DNA of 21,232 nucleotides, taken from positions 1 to 21,232 of the forward strand of contig JAAZUV010000007.1 in NCBI GenBank assembly GCA_018623995.1, written 5' to 3'. The position numbers were made by a program, and so were the translations under genes. Each line of letters opens with the position of its first letter. Within the stretch, counting starts at the first letter, position 1. The stretch comes from Methanobacteriota archaeon (lineage in GTDB: Archaea > Thermoplasmatota > Poseidoniia > Poseidoniales > Poseidoniaceae). The notes beneath the pieces are model-generated. The model was not told the origin of the DNA. It was given only the letters and a program-made list of their open reading frames with translations, and made no database searches. This document shows, in pieces, positions 9,101-15,265 of the stretch.

Positions 9101-9280
9101 TTGCTGAAACGGTGTCCCATCATCGCTTGAATCGTAGTCGTCACAATCGCTGAACCCCGGAACGCTATCGCACGTCGTCATACCGTCAGCGGATGCAAGT
9201 GGTGCAAGGAGTGGTGTTGCAAACAGCAAGGTCAAACACAGTGTCAGAAACCGATTCCTCCACACCCCACGTTCTTCCAT
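6182..9280 (-). CDS. Large secreted, C-terminally membrane-anchored surface protein of unknown function
   Basis: No family was recognised. The 1032-residue product has a signal peptide (basic start, hydrophobic 11-29, likely cleavage after ASA near 31), about 920 extracellular acidic, Ser/Thr/Asp-rich, mostly beta residues, one membrane helix at about 952-968 ('VVVILLILLI'), then a basic stop-transfer run of Arg and Lys and a cytoplasmic tail of about 60 residues. It is therefore type I topology with the bulk outside the cell. Two segments 126 residues apart share 'GPS...YNHP', suggesting duplicated modules. Cys residues are few and partly paired, in keeping with disulfides outside the cell. 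The start ATG at 9280 gives the signal peptide without an extension. The TAG stop (6182-6184) overlaps the uvrC TAA. Confidence 0.85.
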   Translation of the reverse strand: MEERGVWRNRFLTLCLTLLFATPLLAPLASADGMTTCDSVPGFSDCDDYDSSDDGTPFQQDWIRGTYDFDLQDTSTIHMTLSWAVREFDRSKVGLDDSTTQAALAADGLDDDDGIPADMIRTYFAYDDGTGTVGDKMLVEVEDTIHDLLSSGFGTVTAINTQYDGIYTEAGSSEVCTTDATQDSVYDSGSGVTENNAFDPPICFSTIAEIELSTSTFNLLENSDLDLERAYQGLLIMGSELTTQFSVFAEPGHASTFSISPPDYAAIVGVDSNGSIQPSACLPAACVGQWTVDNLNAGIGASRVDQTVSLTMGYRNTSTTSIVELDPNEEAVTLHLKVDLFDEQAVQIDFVAGINYLDTTTMDNWGISLVELSNLATIPQITSDGIRLAYENGIAPLDDFTDQFPVASVGDAFSDSIPGAPDIQMGDLTWVSDSVADGIEGPAGGLNYSHSVGCSETVTPPNTISYCIQGPSAMGYNHPVYLRSTSNTFELGLLDLIQENLPDSEFELDGETYNISDYFEVITNEDLRRLMDAGLSLETVLDTGFLESMIPSDLPPSKITLELILPSWIETIGGDDRIILEHSESGENRNEISIAGPSPWAYNHPIVNEDGQTICLQTQKTCVSTSLEIDFDTFDINEWTKSVSVEFGLEASAVVHRIAVPQGYYDVNDDTTVRMEVIPSDLIRLFGDIMSRSDKPIKIERCLEPDTAFTDCPASRQLVFELTSDGLMQFGTDVGEILTSEIHLAAEGLEDVEEGPEFSAVDISDFVIETSLAGLGTPGPVVSDDVGLSVSLKIPKVRFTLAVSSPWGDLFSGDPDSVTLSLLTEDISGAFRSPLLQPMVMMVDEMSSMMVASVVSSEGVTFPPLEQEALTFETGSWDTTIHEETEFDLTGPVSFTLPKGVIAKEAKSAQGNMIVTEDAEGRQVITYTIPPEGLDDEVTLRLQVTWLYLLGQFWAYPAVVVILLILLIRRRRKKKKKKRAARESKNSLYKAQKMGLSESDFAQMAGLVDRQVGGYEEGIDPFEAMQYPPEQP
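6347..6365 (+). terminator. Pyrimidine-rich tract downstream of uvrC, possible terminator
   Basis: About 165 bases after the uvrC stop, the plus strand carries a T-rich run (CTTTTT followed by repeated TTC and a final TTT). It is the reverse complement of the Lys codons of the surface protein's stop-transfer tail. Archaeal RNA polymerase terminates at T-rich tracts, so it could end uvrC transcripts. This is inference only. Confidence 0.25.
7466..7873 (-). repeat. Diverged internal repeat in the 1032-residue surface protein
   Basis: 'GPSAMGYNHP' (7844-7873) and 'GPSPWAYNHP' (7466-7495) are 126 residues apart in the same frame. Both follow an I/C-rich strand and precede Thr/Ser-rich strands. 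They look like equivalent points of two duplicated beta domains. Confidence 0.5.
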
Positions 9281-9342
9281 GAAGTCTCAACAGACCGAAG
9301 ACCTTCAAAGGACTTCCCCCTAGCGAGACTGAAGGCGTCTGC

Positions 9343-10449
9343 ATGGTAACGAAACTGTGTCTTCTTGTTCCGCTCGCATCGGGAGAAGAGATTCGACAGG
9401 TTCTCGTCGAACAAGAATGCCTCGACCGAGCGTTCACACCAAGGCGTATCGGAAATGAACTCGCGCTACCTGTTCACGAAGGGTTTCTCCCCGATGCAAT
9501 TGATTTCGAGCATCGACTTGAACAGGTGGAGGTTGAACCAGCACCACCTGCGATTGACCCGCACAGCCGATTGTACAATTCCATTGCATCCCTTTCAGGT
9601 GTAAGCGATGCTATGTTGCAATCCATTCCGAAAAAATGGGAACGTCTTGATGACCTCATCCTCTTTCCCAAGGATGCGTTTCAGCAGCAGGGTTGGGTTT
9701 CCATCATTCAACAATATCCAGATTTCTTTTCCATTGTTGCACAAGCTCTCAGTGCTGAGCGAATCGGTCGACAACAACCCATTGCGAACGATCAAATGCG
9801 TTCTGCTCAGGTCGAATTGCTCCACGGGGAGAATGGGTGGGTGGAAGTGAAAGACAACGGACTTGTCTACGGATTTGATGCGACGAAGGTGATGTACTCC
9901 TCTGGAAATGTCACGGAGCGTCATCGCATGGCAACGCTGCAGGCAGAAGGAGACATCGTCATCGATGCATATGCGGGCATTGGCTACTACACGATGCAAC
10001 TTCTTGTTCACGCCAATGTTGAACATGTACACGCCTGTGAAATCAATCCGAACAGCATCCATGCACTCGAATGGTCAGCAAATGAGAACAACGTTCAATC
10101 CAGGTTGACGGTCCATCCAGGCGACAATCAGGTCACCTTGCGAGAACTCAAAGGAACCGCAGATCGTGTTCTCCTCGGCTATTTGCCAAGTTCAGAACCG
10201 ACATGGGAACCAGCAATTCAATCGTTGAAGGAAACTGGAGGAACGCTCCACATTCACATGAATGTTGAGGAGGAGGGAATCGATGCATGGTGTGAAGCAA
10301 CCTTGGACAAGTGCCTGCAATTCGCGAGCAAAGCCGGACGACATTGGGAAGTTGTTTCCCATCACCTCGAGAAGGTGAAGTGGTATGCTCCTCGAATTCG
10401 TCACGTCGTCTTGGACGTGTCTTTCTCTTCGATTAATTCGGCTTCGTAA
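9343..10449 (+). CDS. taw2: TYW2/Taw2-like tRNA(Phe) wyosine-modifying enzyme (class I SAM fold)
   Basis: The 368-residue product belongs to the Trm5/TYW2 family. The C-terminal half carries 'YDATKVMFSSGN..E'-type sequence (here 'GFDATKVMYSSGNVTER'), the SAM-binding 'IDAYAGIGYYT', 'ACEINPNS', and 'LGYLPSS' where Trm5 methyltransferases have an NLP motif. It ends with 'HIHMNV' and 'PRIRHVVLDV'. The serine-rich variant motifs point to TYW2/Taw2, which moves the 3-amino-3-carboxypropyl group of SAM onto 4-demethylwyosine at G37 of tRNA(Phe), rather than to the m1G37 methyltransferase Trm5. The N-terminal region of about 130 residues is diverged. A GAAGG about eight bases before the ATG may be its ribosome site. 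The last 49 bases overlap the 3' end of the convergent cyclophilin gene. Confidence 0.85.
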   Translation: MVTKLCLLVPLASGEEIRQVLVEQECLDRAFTPRRIGNELALPVHEGFLPDAIDFEHRLEQVEVEPAPPAIDPHSRLYNSIASLSGVSDAMLQSIPKKWERLDDLILFPKDAFQQQGWVSIIQQYPDFFSIVAQALSAERIGRQQPIANDQMRSAQVELLHGENGWVEVKDNGLVYGFDATKVMYSSGNVTERHRMATLQAEGDIVIDAYAGIGYYTMQLLVHANVEHVHACEINPNSIHALEWSANENNVQSRLTVHPGDNQVTLRELKGTADRVLLGYLPSSEPTWEPAIQSLKETGGTLHIHMNVEEEGIDAWCEATLDKCLQFASKAGRHWEVVSHHLEKVKWYAPRIRHVVLDVSFSSINSAS

Positions 10450-11366
10450 ATCGGAGCTTCTTCCGACTTGTTCTTGATGATCACGTAGCCAATACCAAGA
10501 GCAACGAAAACAAACAAACCAGCGAAGACAACGGTAGTTCCAACGCTTGATTCCGTTTCTTCTGATGAGGTTTGCATCGAAAGTTCGCCATCAGGATCGG
10601 CGACACCAATCATCGTAATGCTGTTGATTTTGGTTTCGTAAACCGGACGTCCTGCCGTGGAAAACGGATTGTCCAAATCGGTTCCAGTAGGGTCATCCGA
10701 TGTTGGAACCTCAGCAATCGCACGCACGTGGCTCATACCATCGCGAACAATGCCGAAGGTTGCGTATCCTCCATCATCTCGATTTTCAGGGTCCAAACCG
10801 TGTGCTTCGGTTTCTGCGATGTACCATTGTGAATCAGCAGAATCTTCTTCGGTTCCTCGAGCCATTCCGATGGCTCCATCAACGTGGCTAAGGTTCTCAT
10901 TGTGTTCGAGTGGGATGGTTTCTCCAGTCCCTCCACTTCCGCATTGTGCAGGCAGACCGGGGACATAGACACCATTTGCTTTGCATTCAGGATCGCCTGA
11001 TTGTGTAACAAAATCGTTGATGACGCGATGGAAAAAGATACCATCATAGAGTCCATCTTCAATGTGTTCGATCATGTTTTCAACAGTGATTGGAGCCCAT
11101 TGAGGGAACAATTCGATGACGATGGTTCCTGAAACTTCACTTTGGAAATGTCCAGGGGTGTATGTCACATCAATCGCAAAAACAGGATCTCCAAAGTACG
11201 AATATTGCATGGGTGTATCTTCAACAACGGGGCCATCTGTCCACGTCGCCGGGTCGATTCCGTTGCTCTTCCAAGCAGGTTCTTCCTCACCAGTAACGGT
11301 CACTGGGAGAAGCAAGAAGACAAGGAGACATGACAGGAGCGTCCTGTATCGTGCTGCCTTGCCCAT
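10401..11366 (-). CDS. Extracytoplasmic membrane-anchored cyclophilin-type peptidyl-prolyl isomerase
   Basis: Numbered from the ATG at 11366 (321 residues): signal peptide at 1-26 (basic start, 'LLSCLLVFLLL'), cyclophilin domain at about 60-255, and one membrane helix at about 276-297 followed by a short charged tail. The isomerase core is recognisable from 'FFHRVI' (active-site Arg at 114), 'QSGDP', 'IGMARG' and 'SQWYI' in place of the usual SQFFI. It should speed proline isomerisation of proteins outside the membrane. A loop after QSGDPE holds two cysteines 14 residues apart (128 and 142), which may form a disulfide. An upstream in-frame ATG at 11435 exists, but it would add 23 residues before the signal peptide and overlap the upstream gene, so 11366 is preferred. 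It is the third gene of a minus-strand operon, 25 bases after the ColD-like gene. Confidence 0.9.
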   Translation of the reverse strand: MGKAARYRTLLSCLLVFLLLPVTVTGEEEPAWKSNGIDPATWTDGPVVEDTPMQYSYFGDPVFAIDVTYTPGHFQSEVSGTIVIELFPQWAPITVENMIEHIEDGLYDGIFFHRVINDFVTQSGDPECKANGVYVPGLPAQCGSGGTGETIPLEHNENLSHVDGAIGMARGTEEDSADSQWYIAETEAHGLDPENRDDGGYATFGIVRDGMSHVRAIAEVPTSDDPTGTDLDNPFSTAGRPVYETKINSITMIGVADPDGELSMQTSSEETESSVGTTVVFAGLFVFVALGIGYVIIKNKSEEAPIYEAELIEEKDTSKTT

Positions 11367-11391
11367 GATGGATGGATGGCCCGCCCATTCA

Positions 11392-12579
11392 TCAATCATT
11401 TGACGAAGGACGTTGCTCATTAAGGCAGTTCTCAAGAATCGATTTGAATTGCTTCAACTGGTCTGTGATATCGTAGTGGTGGTTACCAACAAAGAAGCCT
11501 TGATTGTGAATTCTATTGGCAGCTGGAAGGTCGCCATGAATGGAATGGTCGAGGTGTTCAATGACCGGGTTTAACGTGAAATTTCCAGCAACAATTGGAC
11601 GTGTTTCAACGCCAGCATCCCTCAATGCATCGAGAACTGGACCACGGTCGCACCAATCCGGAAGGACGATGGAAAAACCGAACCAAGAGGAATCACCAAC
11701 TTCTTTCTGAATGAGGATTTCAGGGAGTTCAGCCATAACTTGCTGGAAGGTAGCCGCATTGGCGCGACGTCCTTCGATGATGCCGTTGACCTTGCGTAGT
11801 TGAGCTTGCCCAATCGCTCCAGACATTTCCAGCGGTCGCAGATTGTAGCCAGGAAGGACGAAGCGGAAGGATTCCATGAATGGGTCATCCGACTTTTCGA
11901 CGACGTGGTTTTCCTTCGGCAAGTTACGTGTCCAGCCATGGGCGCGGAGGGACAACATAACATGGTACAACTCCTCATCATCCGTGACCGTAACGCCGCC
12001 TTCCATGGTCGAGATGTGATGGCTGAAGAAGGAACTGAAGGTTCCGGCAAGACCAAACGTCCCCGCTTGTTTGCCATCGATGGTTGCTCCAAGAGATTCG
12101 CAGTTGTCTTCGATCACGTAGAGGTTGTGCTTTTCGGCAATCGCGAGCAATTGCGGATAATCAACGGAATTTCCGAGAAGATTCACACAGAAGATCATCT
12201 TGGTTTTCTCCGTAATCGCATCTTCAATGGCATTGATATCGATGTTGAGTGTCTCTTCATCGATGTCGACGAAACGCATTGAGAGCCCGTATTGTGAAAC
12301 AGGGAAGTATGTGGTCGACCATGAAACCGCAGGAACAAGAACCTCATCACCTGGATTCAAATCGATACCTTTCGAATAAATCATCCCAGCGACAGCAAGC
12401 AGATTTGCCGATGACCCTGAGTTTGACATAATGGCATATTTTGCACCAAAGAACTCGGCGAACTGCTTCTCAAACGCTTCAACCTCTGGGCCCATGCTGA
12501 AGCGGTCGCTGTCGATCACTCGTTGGATTGCAGCGTATTCTTCGTCGTCCCAAGTACTCGTTGCAAGTGGTAGTGTCAT
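11392..12579 (-). CDS. ColD-like PLP-dependent nucleotide-sugar 3-dehydratase (DegT/DnrJ/EryC1 fold)
   Basis: The 395-residue product has the sugar-aminotransferase fold: 'SNSGSSANLLA' for phosphate binding, 'VIEDNCESLGA' with the Asp that pairs with the pyridine nitrogen (Asp158), and 'GYNLRPLEMSGAIGQAQL'. In aminotransferases the next block carries the Schiff-base lysine, but here it reads 'SFFSHHISTMEGG', with His187-His188 in its place. That replacement marks the 3-dehydratases ColD (GDP-4-keto-6-deoxymannose) and E1/RfbH (CDP sugars). The length and the absence of the clustered cysteines of E1 favour ColD, which needs no iron-sulfur partner and uses glutamate to recharge the cofactor. 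Its ATG overlaps the stop of the upstream reductase gene (ATGA), behind a GAGGGG ribosome site. The function assignment is inferred from motifs and neighbours; the true substrate is unproven. Confidence 0.8.
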   Translation of the reverse strand: MTLPLATSTWDDEEYAAIQRVIDSDRFSMGPEVEAFEKQFAEFFGAKYAIMSNSGSSANLLAVAGMIYSKGIDLNPGDEVLVPAVSWSTTYFPVSQYGLSMRFVDIDEETLNIDINAIEDAITEKTKMIFCVNLLGNSVDYPQLLAIAEKHNLYVIEDNCESLGATIDGKQAGTFGLAGTFSSFFSHHISTMEGGVTVTDDEELYHVMLSLRAHGWTRNLPKENHVVEKSDDPFMESFRFVLPGYNLRPLEMSGAIGQAQLRKVNGIIEGRRANAATFQQVMAELPEILIQKEVGDSSWFGFSIVLPDWCDRGPVLDALRDAGVETRPIVAGNFTLNPVIEHLDHSIHGDLPAANRIHNQGFFVGNHHYDITDQLKQFKSILENCLNEQRPSSND

Positions 12580-13496
12580 TCTAAAGTCCCCCTCAGGTAA
12601 TCATAGGTGAGTGCTAATGCTTCTTCAAATGGCGTTTTTGGCGACCATCCCAATCGTTGTTGATGATGCAAATCCAAATACCGTCGTAATCGGCCCACAG
12701 GCTTGTCAAGATCGTGTTTCAATTCACCAGAATAGCCCGTAATTTTGGCCATGTGCTGATGCATTTCTTTGACGCTGACTTCCACACCCGAGCCAACGTT
12801 CATGACTTCGGGTAAGGCTTCAAAATTCTCGAGTGAGAAACAGATGAAATCAGCTAAGTCTGGTGCGTAGAGGAACTCTCGTTTTGCGGAACCATCGCCC
12901 CATATGACGATGGGGGCGTTGTCCTGTTCCTTCGCTTGGTGCATACGATGGAGGATTGCAGGCAACATATGGCCTGTTTCAAGTGAAAAGTTGTCGTATG
13001 GACCGAACAGGTTGCAAGGAAGGATGGTCTTGAAGGCGACATCGTATTGCTCGTTGGCCATTGCACAAGCTCGATACACAACGTACTTGGAGAGCGCATA
13101 GCCTTCGATTGGACCTTCAAACGCACCTTGCCCCAAGGAAGTCTCAGAGAGCGGTTGAGGTGCGTCACTTGGGTAGACCGTTGCACTTCCAACGTTAAGG
13201 AGCGTTGAGATTTTGTTGTCCAGACATGAACGAATGAGGTTCATGCCCATGGAAACGTTGGCATCGAACGAGTGATGTTTCGATGCTTTGCTTGACGCAA
13301 TACCAGCAACATATGCAGCGCAATGAACAACAGCATCGATCGTATTGGCTTGAAGATAGGTAGAGGTCGCTGCGGCATCGGTCAAATCGACGTCCTCACG
13401 TGACGGTGCAAGGACTTGGTAACCTCTGTTCTCAAGCATAGGAACGAGGTGTTGACCCAACATCCCAGAAGCCCCAGTGACGAGAACAGTGGCCAT
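12576..13496 (-). CDS. GDP-L-fucose/GDP-L-colitose-synthase-like SDR epimerase-reductase
   Basis: The 306-residue product is an extended short-chain dehydrogenase closest by eye to GDP-fucose synthase. It has the NADP-binding 'GASGMLGQH' at 8-16, 'VHCAAYVAG', the catalytic set Ser104, Tyr133, Lys137 ('GSATVYP', 'EGYALSKY'), 'LPCNLFGPYDNF' and 'GHMLPAIL' with His176. GDP-fucose synthase inverts C3 and C5 of GDP-4-keto-6-deoxymannose and then reduces C4; ColC does the C5 inversion and reduction on the 3-deoxy intermediate. The direct overlap with a ColD-like gene points to the ColC role. The epimerase cysteine (Cys109 in E. coli GDP-fucose synthase) is Thr106 here, so epimerisation may differ or be absent. 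It is the first gene of the minus-strand operon, with a clear TATA box 26 bases upstream and probably a leaderless start. Confidence 0.85.
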   Translation of the reverse strand: MATVLVTGASGMLGQHLVPMLENRGYQVLAPSREDVDLTDAAATSTYLQANTIDAVVHCAAYVAGIASSKASKHHSFDANVSMGMNLIRSCLDNKISTLLNVGSATVYPSDAPQPLSETSLGQGAFEGPIEGYALSKYVVYRACAMANEQYDVAFKTILPCNLFGPYDNFSLETGHMLPAILHRMHQAKEQDNAPIVIWGDGSAKREFLYAPDLADFICFSLENFEALPEVMNVGSGVEVSVKEMHQHMAKITGYSGELKHDLDKPVGRLRRYLDLHHQQRLGWSPKTPFEEALALTYDYLRGTLE

Positions 13497-13517
13497 ATGT
13501 CACGCCACAACCTCGGG

Positions 13518-13525
13518 CTTAAATA
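13518..13525 (-). promoter_or_regulatory. TATA box of the reductase / dehydratase / cyclophilin operon
   Basis: On the minus strand the sequence reads TATTTAAG, and its centre is about 26 bases from the ATG at 13496. It is the only AT-rich octamer in the spacer. The spacing predicts a leaderless transcript. The core is nearly symmetric (plus strand CTTAAATA), so it could also support transcription toward the glycosyltransferases, with a start near 13548. Confidence 0.65.
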
Positions 13526-13573
13526 GGAATGTCCATAGGGAATTTCATCCACTTTGCTGGATTTCTAATGGTC

Positions 13574-13578
13574 GGTGA
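13574..13578 (+). promoter_or_regulatory. Shine-Dalgarno site deciding the TTG start of the first glycosyltransferase
   Basis: GGTGA lies six bases before the TTG at 13585. No in-frame ATG exists nearby; the ATG at 13568 is in another frame and stops after six codons at 13588, overlapping the TTG. Confidence 0.6.
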
Positions 13579-13584
13579 AGCGCA

Positions 13585-14337
13585 TTGAAACTCCTTCTCT
13601 GCACCATTTCCCGAAACAATGCAAAACGATTGAAGTCGTGGTACAATCAACTCAACGGATTGCTCGATGTGCTGATGGAAAACCACGAGGTCGAGATTTC
13701 AGTGTACGAAAACGACTCAACCGACGGTACCAAGAAACTGCTCGAGCGCTACAGTGAGCTTCTTTCAAAACGCTGCAAGACGACCTTCACATCGACCGAT
13801 ATCGGTACGGAACATCTCGTTGGTAAAGAAGGGGCACGGGTGAAGAACATCGCCAATGCACGTAATGCTTGCATCGAGCAAGCCTCGTCCATCGAACAAT
13901 TCGATCGAATCGTCTTCATAGAAACCGACGTGTTGTACAAACCGATGGATGCTGCAACCATCATCAACCATGAAGGCGACATCGTTTCTGGGTACACAAC
14001 CAATGCGATGGGGCAATTTTACGACGCGTGGGCAACCAGGAAAACATCGGAAGAGACGTGGTGGAATCATGGGATTCCATCCGAAATAATCGATGTTTGG
14101 TCGACCTTTAACGGCATATGCAGCTATGCTGCTCAGCCGTTTCAGGAAGGGGCTCGATTTGCTGGAATTAATCCACGTACCAATGACATCGATTGCGATA
14201 CGACCGTTATCTGCGAGGTCTTTCGAAGCATGAACCATGAGAACATCATCATGCTCCCCATCAACATCCGTCATCCTCCAAACACATTGAAAGAACGACT
14301 GTATTATTTCAAGCAGCGCTTACTGAGGAGGGCGTGA
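13585..14337 (+). CDS. GT69/CAP59-like glycosyltransferase
   Basis: The 250-residue product resembles the CAP59/cryptococcal mannosyltransferase group. It shows 'ISRNNAKRLKSW' at 8-19, 'SVYENDSTDGT' at 39-49, 'RVKNIANARNACIEQA' at 85-100 (compare the R..yLA..RN pattern of the family), and the acidic 'FIETDVLY' at 111-118 where a metal-binding strand is expected. No signal peptide or membrane helix is seen, so it probably acts on the cytoplasmic face with a nucleotide sugar. The start is TTG with GGTGA six bases upstream. The next glycosyltransferase begins one base after its stop. The divergent genes across the promoter region make or reshape a nucleotide sugar, so it may use or extend that sugar. 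The donor and acceptor are unknown, and the family call rests on recalled motifs. Confidence 0.68.
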   Translation: MKLLLCTISRNNAKRLKSWYNQLNGLLDVLMENHEVEISVYENDSTDGTKKLLERYSELLSKRCKTTFTSTDIGTEHLVGKEGARVKNIANARNACIEQASSIEQFDRIVFIETDVLYKPMDAATIINHEGDIVSGYTTNAMGQFYDAWATRKTSEETWWNHGIPSEIIDVWSTFNGICSYAAQPFQEGARFAGINPRTNDIDCDTTVICEVFRSMNHENIIMLPINIRHPPNTLKERLYYFKQRLLRRA

Positions 14338-14338
14338 C

Positions 14339-15226
14339 ATGAAAACGGCCATCTTCACTGCAAGTTTCAATCGCCCTGATTTGATGCAGGAATTGCTCGG
14401 CGGTCTTGCAAACAACATCGATGACCTTGAAGGAATCGATGTCCATCACTATGTCGATGGTGGACCAAAGGCAAAACAAAGTGAAATCGAGGCCATCATC
14501 AAAGAATCAGGCGTCCCGTACACCTCAATCGTTCTACGAGAGGAAAACTACGGTGTTGGTCGAAACCTGATTGGAGCACGAAGAGATTTGTTCGACGTTC
14601 ATGGATATGAACGAGTGATTCTCATCGAGGATGATTTGATTCCAGGACCAAATTTCATCAAAACCACGCTTTCTCTTGCTGATTGGGCTCGAGAGTATGC
14701 TGATATCGGCATGGTTCAAGTTTGGAATCTACCACAACAACCCGTCTCAGTAGACGATCTCGATGTTGTTGTTCCAACGCATGAGCACTTCTACACGTAT
14801 TGCATTGACGTCGAGGTCTGGAACGAAATCAAGGAGACACTGTACGAATACGAACGTCGGTATTTGGAAGGTGTATCGTATGCAAAAAAGGATTGGCGAG
14901 CCATTCGCAAGCGTTTCATGAAGCCTCGATATTCGAAGCTCAGAACGATTCGTCAAGGGAAGACACTGCTCAACGCAAACCATTCCCATCCGCCTCCGTT
15001 CGGACCGCGATTGAAACGGACTGTTCCGACTGGACAAGATGCCATTACAGCACTCGCTCTGTGGGAGAAAGGCTTCGTTCGATTGGCCACCCTCGCTCCT
15101 AGAGCGGTCATGAAAGGTGTTGATGGTGTGCATAGCACTGCCAAAGTGTTCGAACAATTGGGACTCAATGCACAAGCAGATTACGAGTGGAATCAGCCAG
15201 TTCCGACCTCGTTCAGGTTGCCATAG
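14339..15226 (+). CDS. GT-A fold glycosyltransferase, GNT-I-like acidic motif
   Basis: The 295-residue product starts with the GT-A opening 'AIFTASFNRPDLMQELL' and has 'LREENYGVGRNLIGA' followed by 'VILIEDDLIPGPNF' at 93-106. The EDD motif with PGPNF is like the metal-binding site of GNT-I/GT13-type and related GT-A enzymes. The C-terminal part contains 'PTGQDAITALALW' and looks soluble, with no membrane helix. It is cotranscribed with the preceding glycosyltransferase (one-base gap). Function is inferred as transfer of a sugar to a glycan or glycolipid; substrate and linkage are unknown. About 40 bases separate it from the S15-type hydrolase downstream, which may be on the same transcript. 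Confidence 0.7.
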   Translation: MKTAIFTASFNRPDLMQELLGGLANNIDDLEGIDVHHYVDGGPKAKQSEIEAIIKESGVPYTSIVLREENYGVGRNLIGARRDLFDVHGYERVILIEDDLIPGPNFIKTTLSLADWAREYADIGMVQVWNLPQQPVSVDDLDVVVPTHEHFYTYCIDVEVWNEIKETLYEYERRYLEGVSYAKKDWRAIRKRFMKPRYSKLRTIRQGKTLLNANHSHPPPFGPRLKRTVPTGQDAITALALWEKGFVRLATLAPRAVMKGVDGVHSTAKVFEQLGLNAQADYEWNQPVPTSFRLP

Positions 15227-15265
15227 AATCGCCATCCTCTTCTATGTCCAACGACTGGACACATC

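Noticed and set aside
11367..11435. Longer N-terminus for the cyclophilin from the ATG at 11435
   Set aside because: It would bury the signal peptide behind 23 charged residues and overlap the ColD-like gene by 44 bases.
13568..13588. Six-codon reading frame (ATG to TGA) overlapping the TTG start of the first glycosyltransferase, a possible leader peptide
   Set aside because: Too short to judge, not rich in any regulatory amino acid, and its ATG lacks a ribosome site.
13765..14274. Minus-strand open frame of 169 codons antisense to the first glycosyltransferase
   Set aside because: The plus frame carries recognisable glycosyltransferase motifs and a ribosome site; the minus frame does not.
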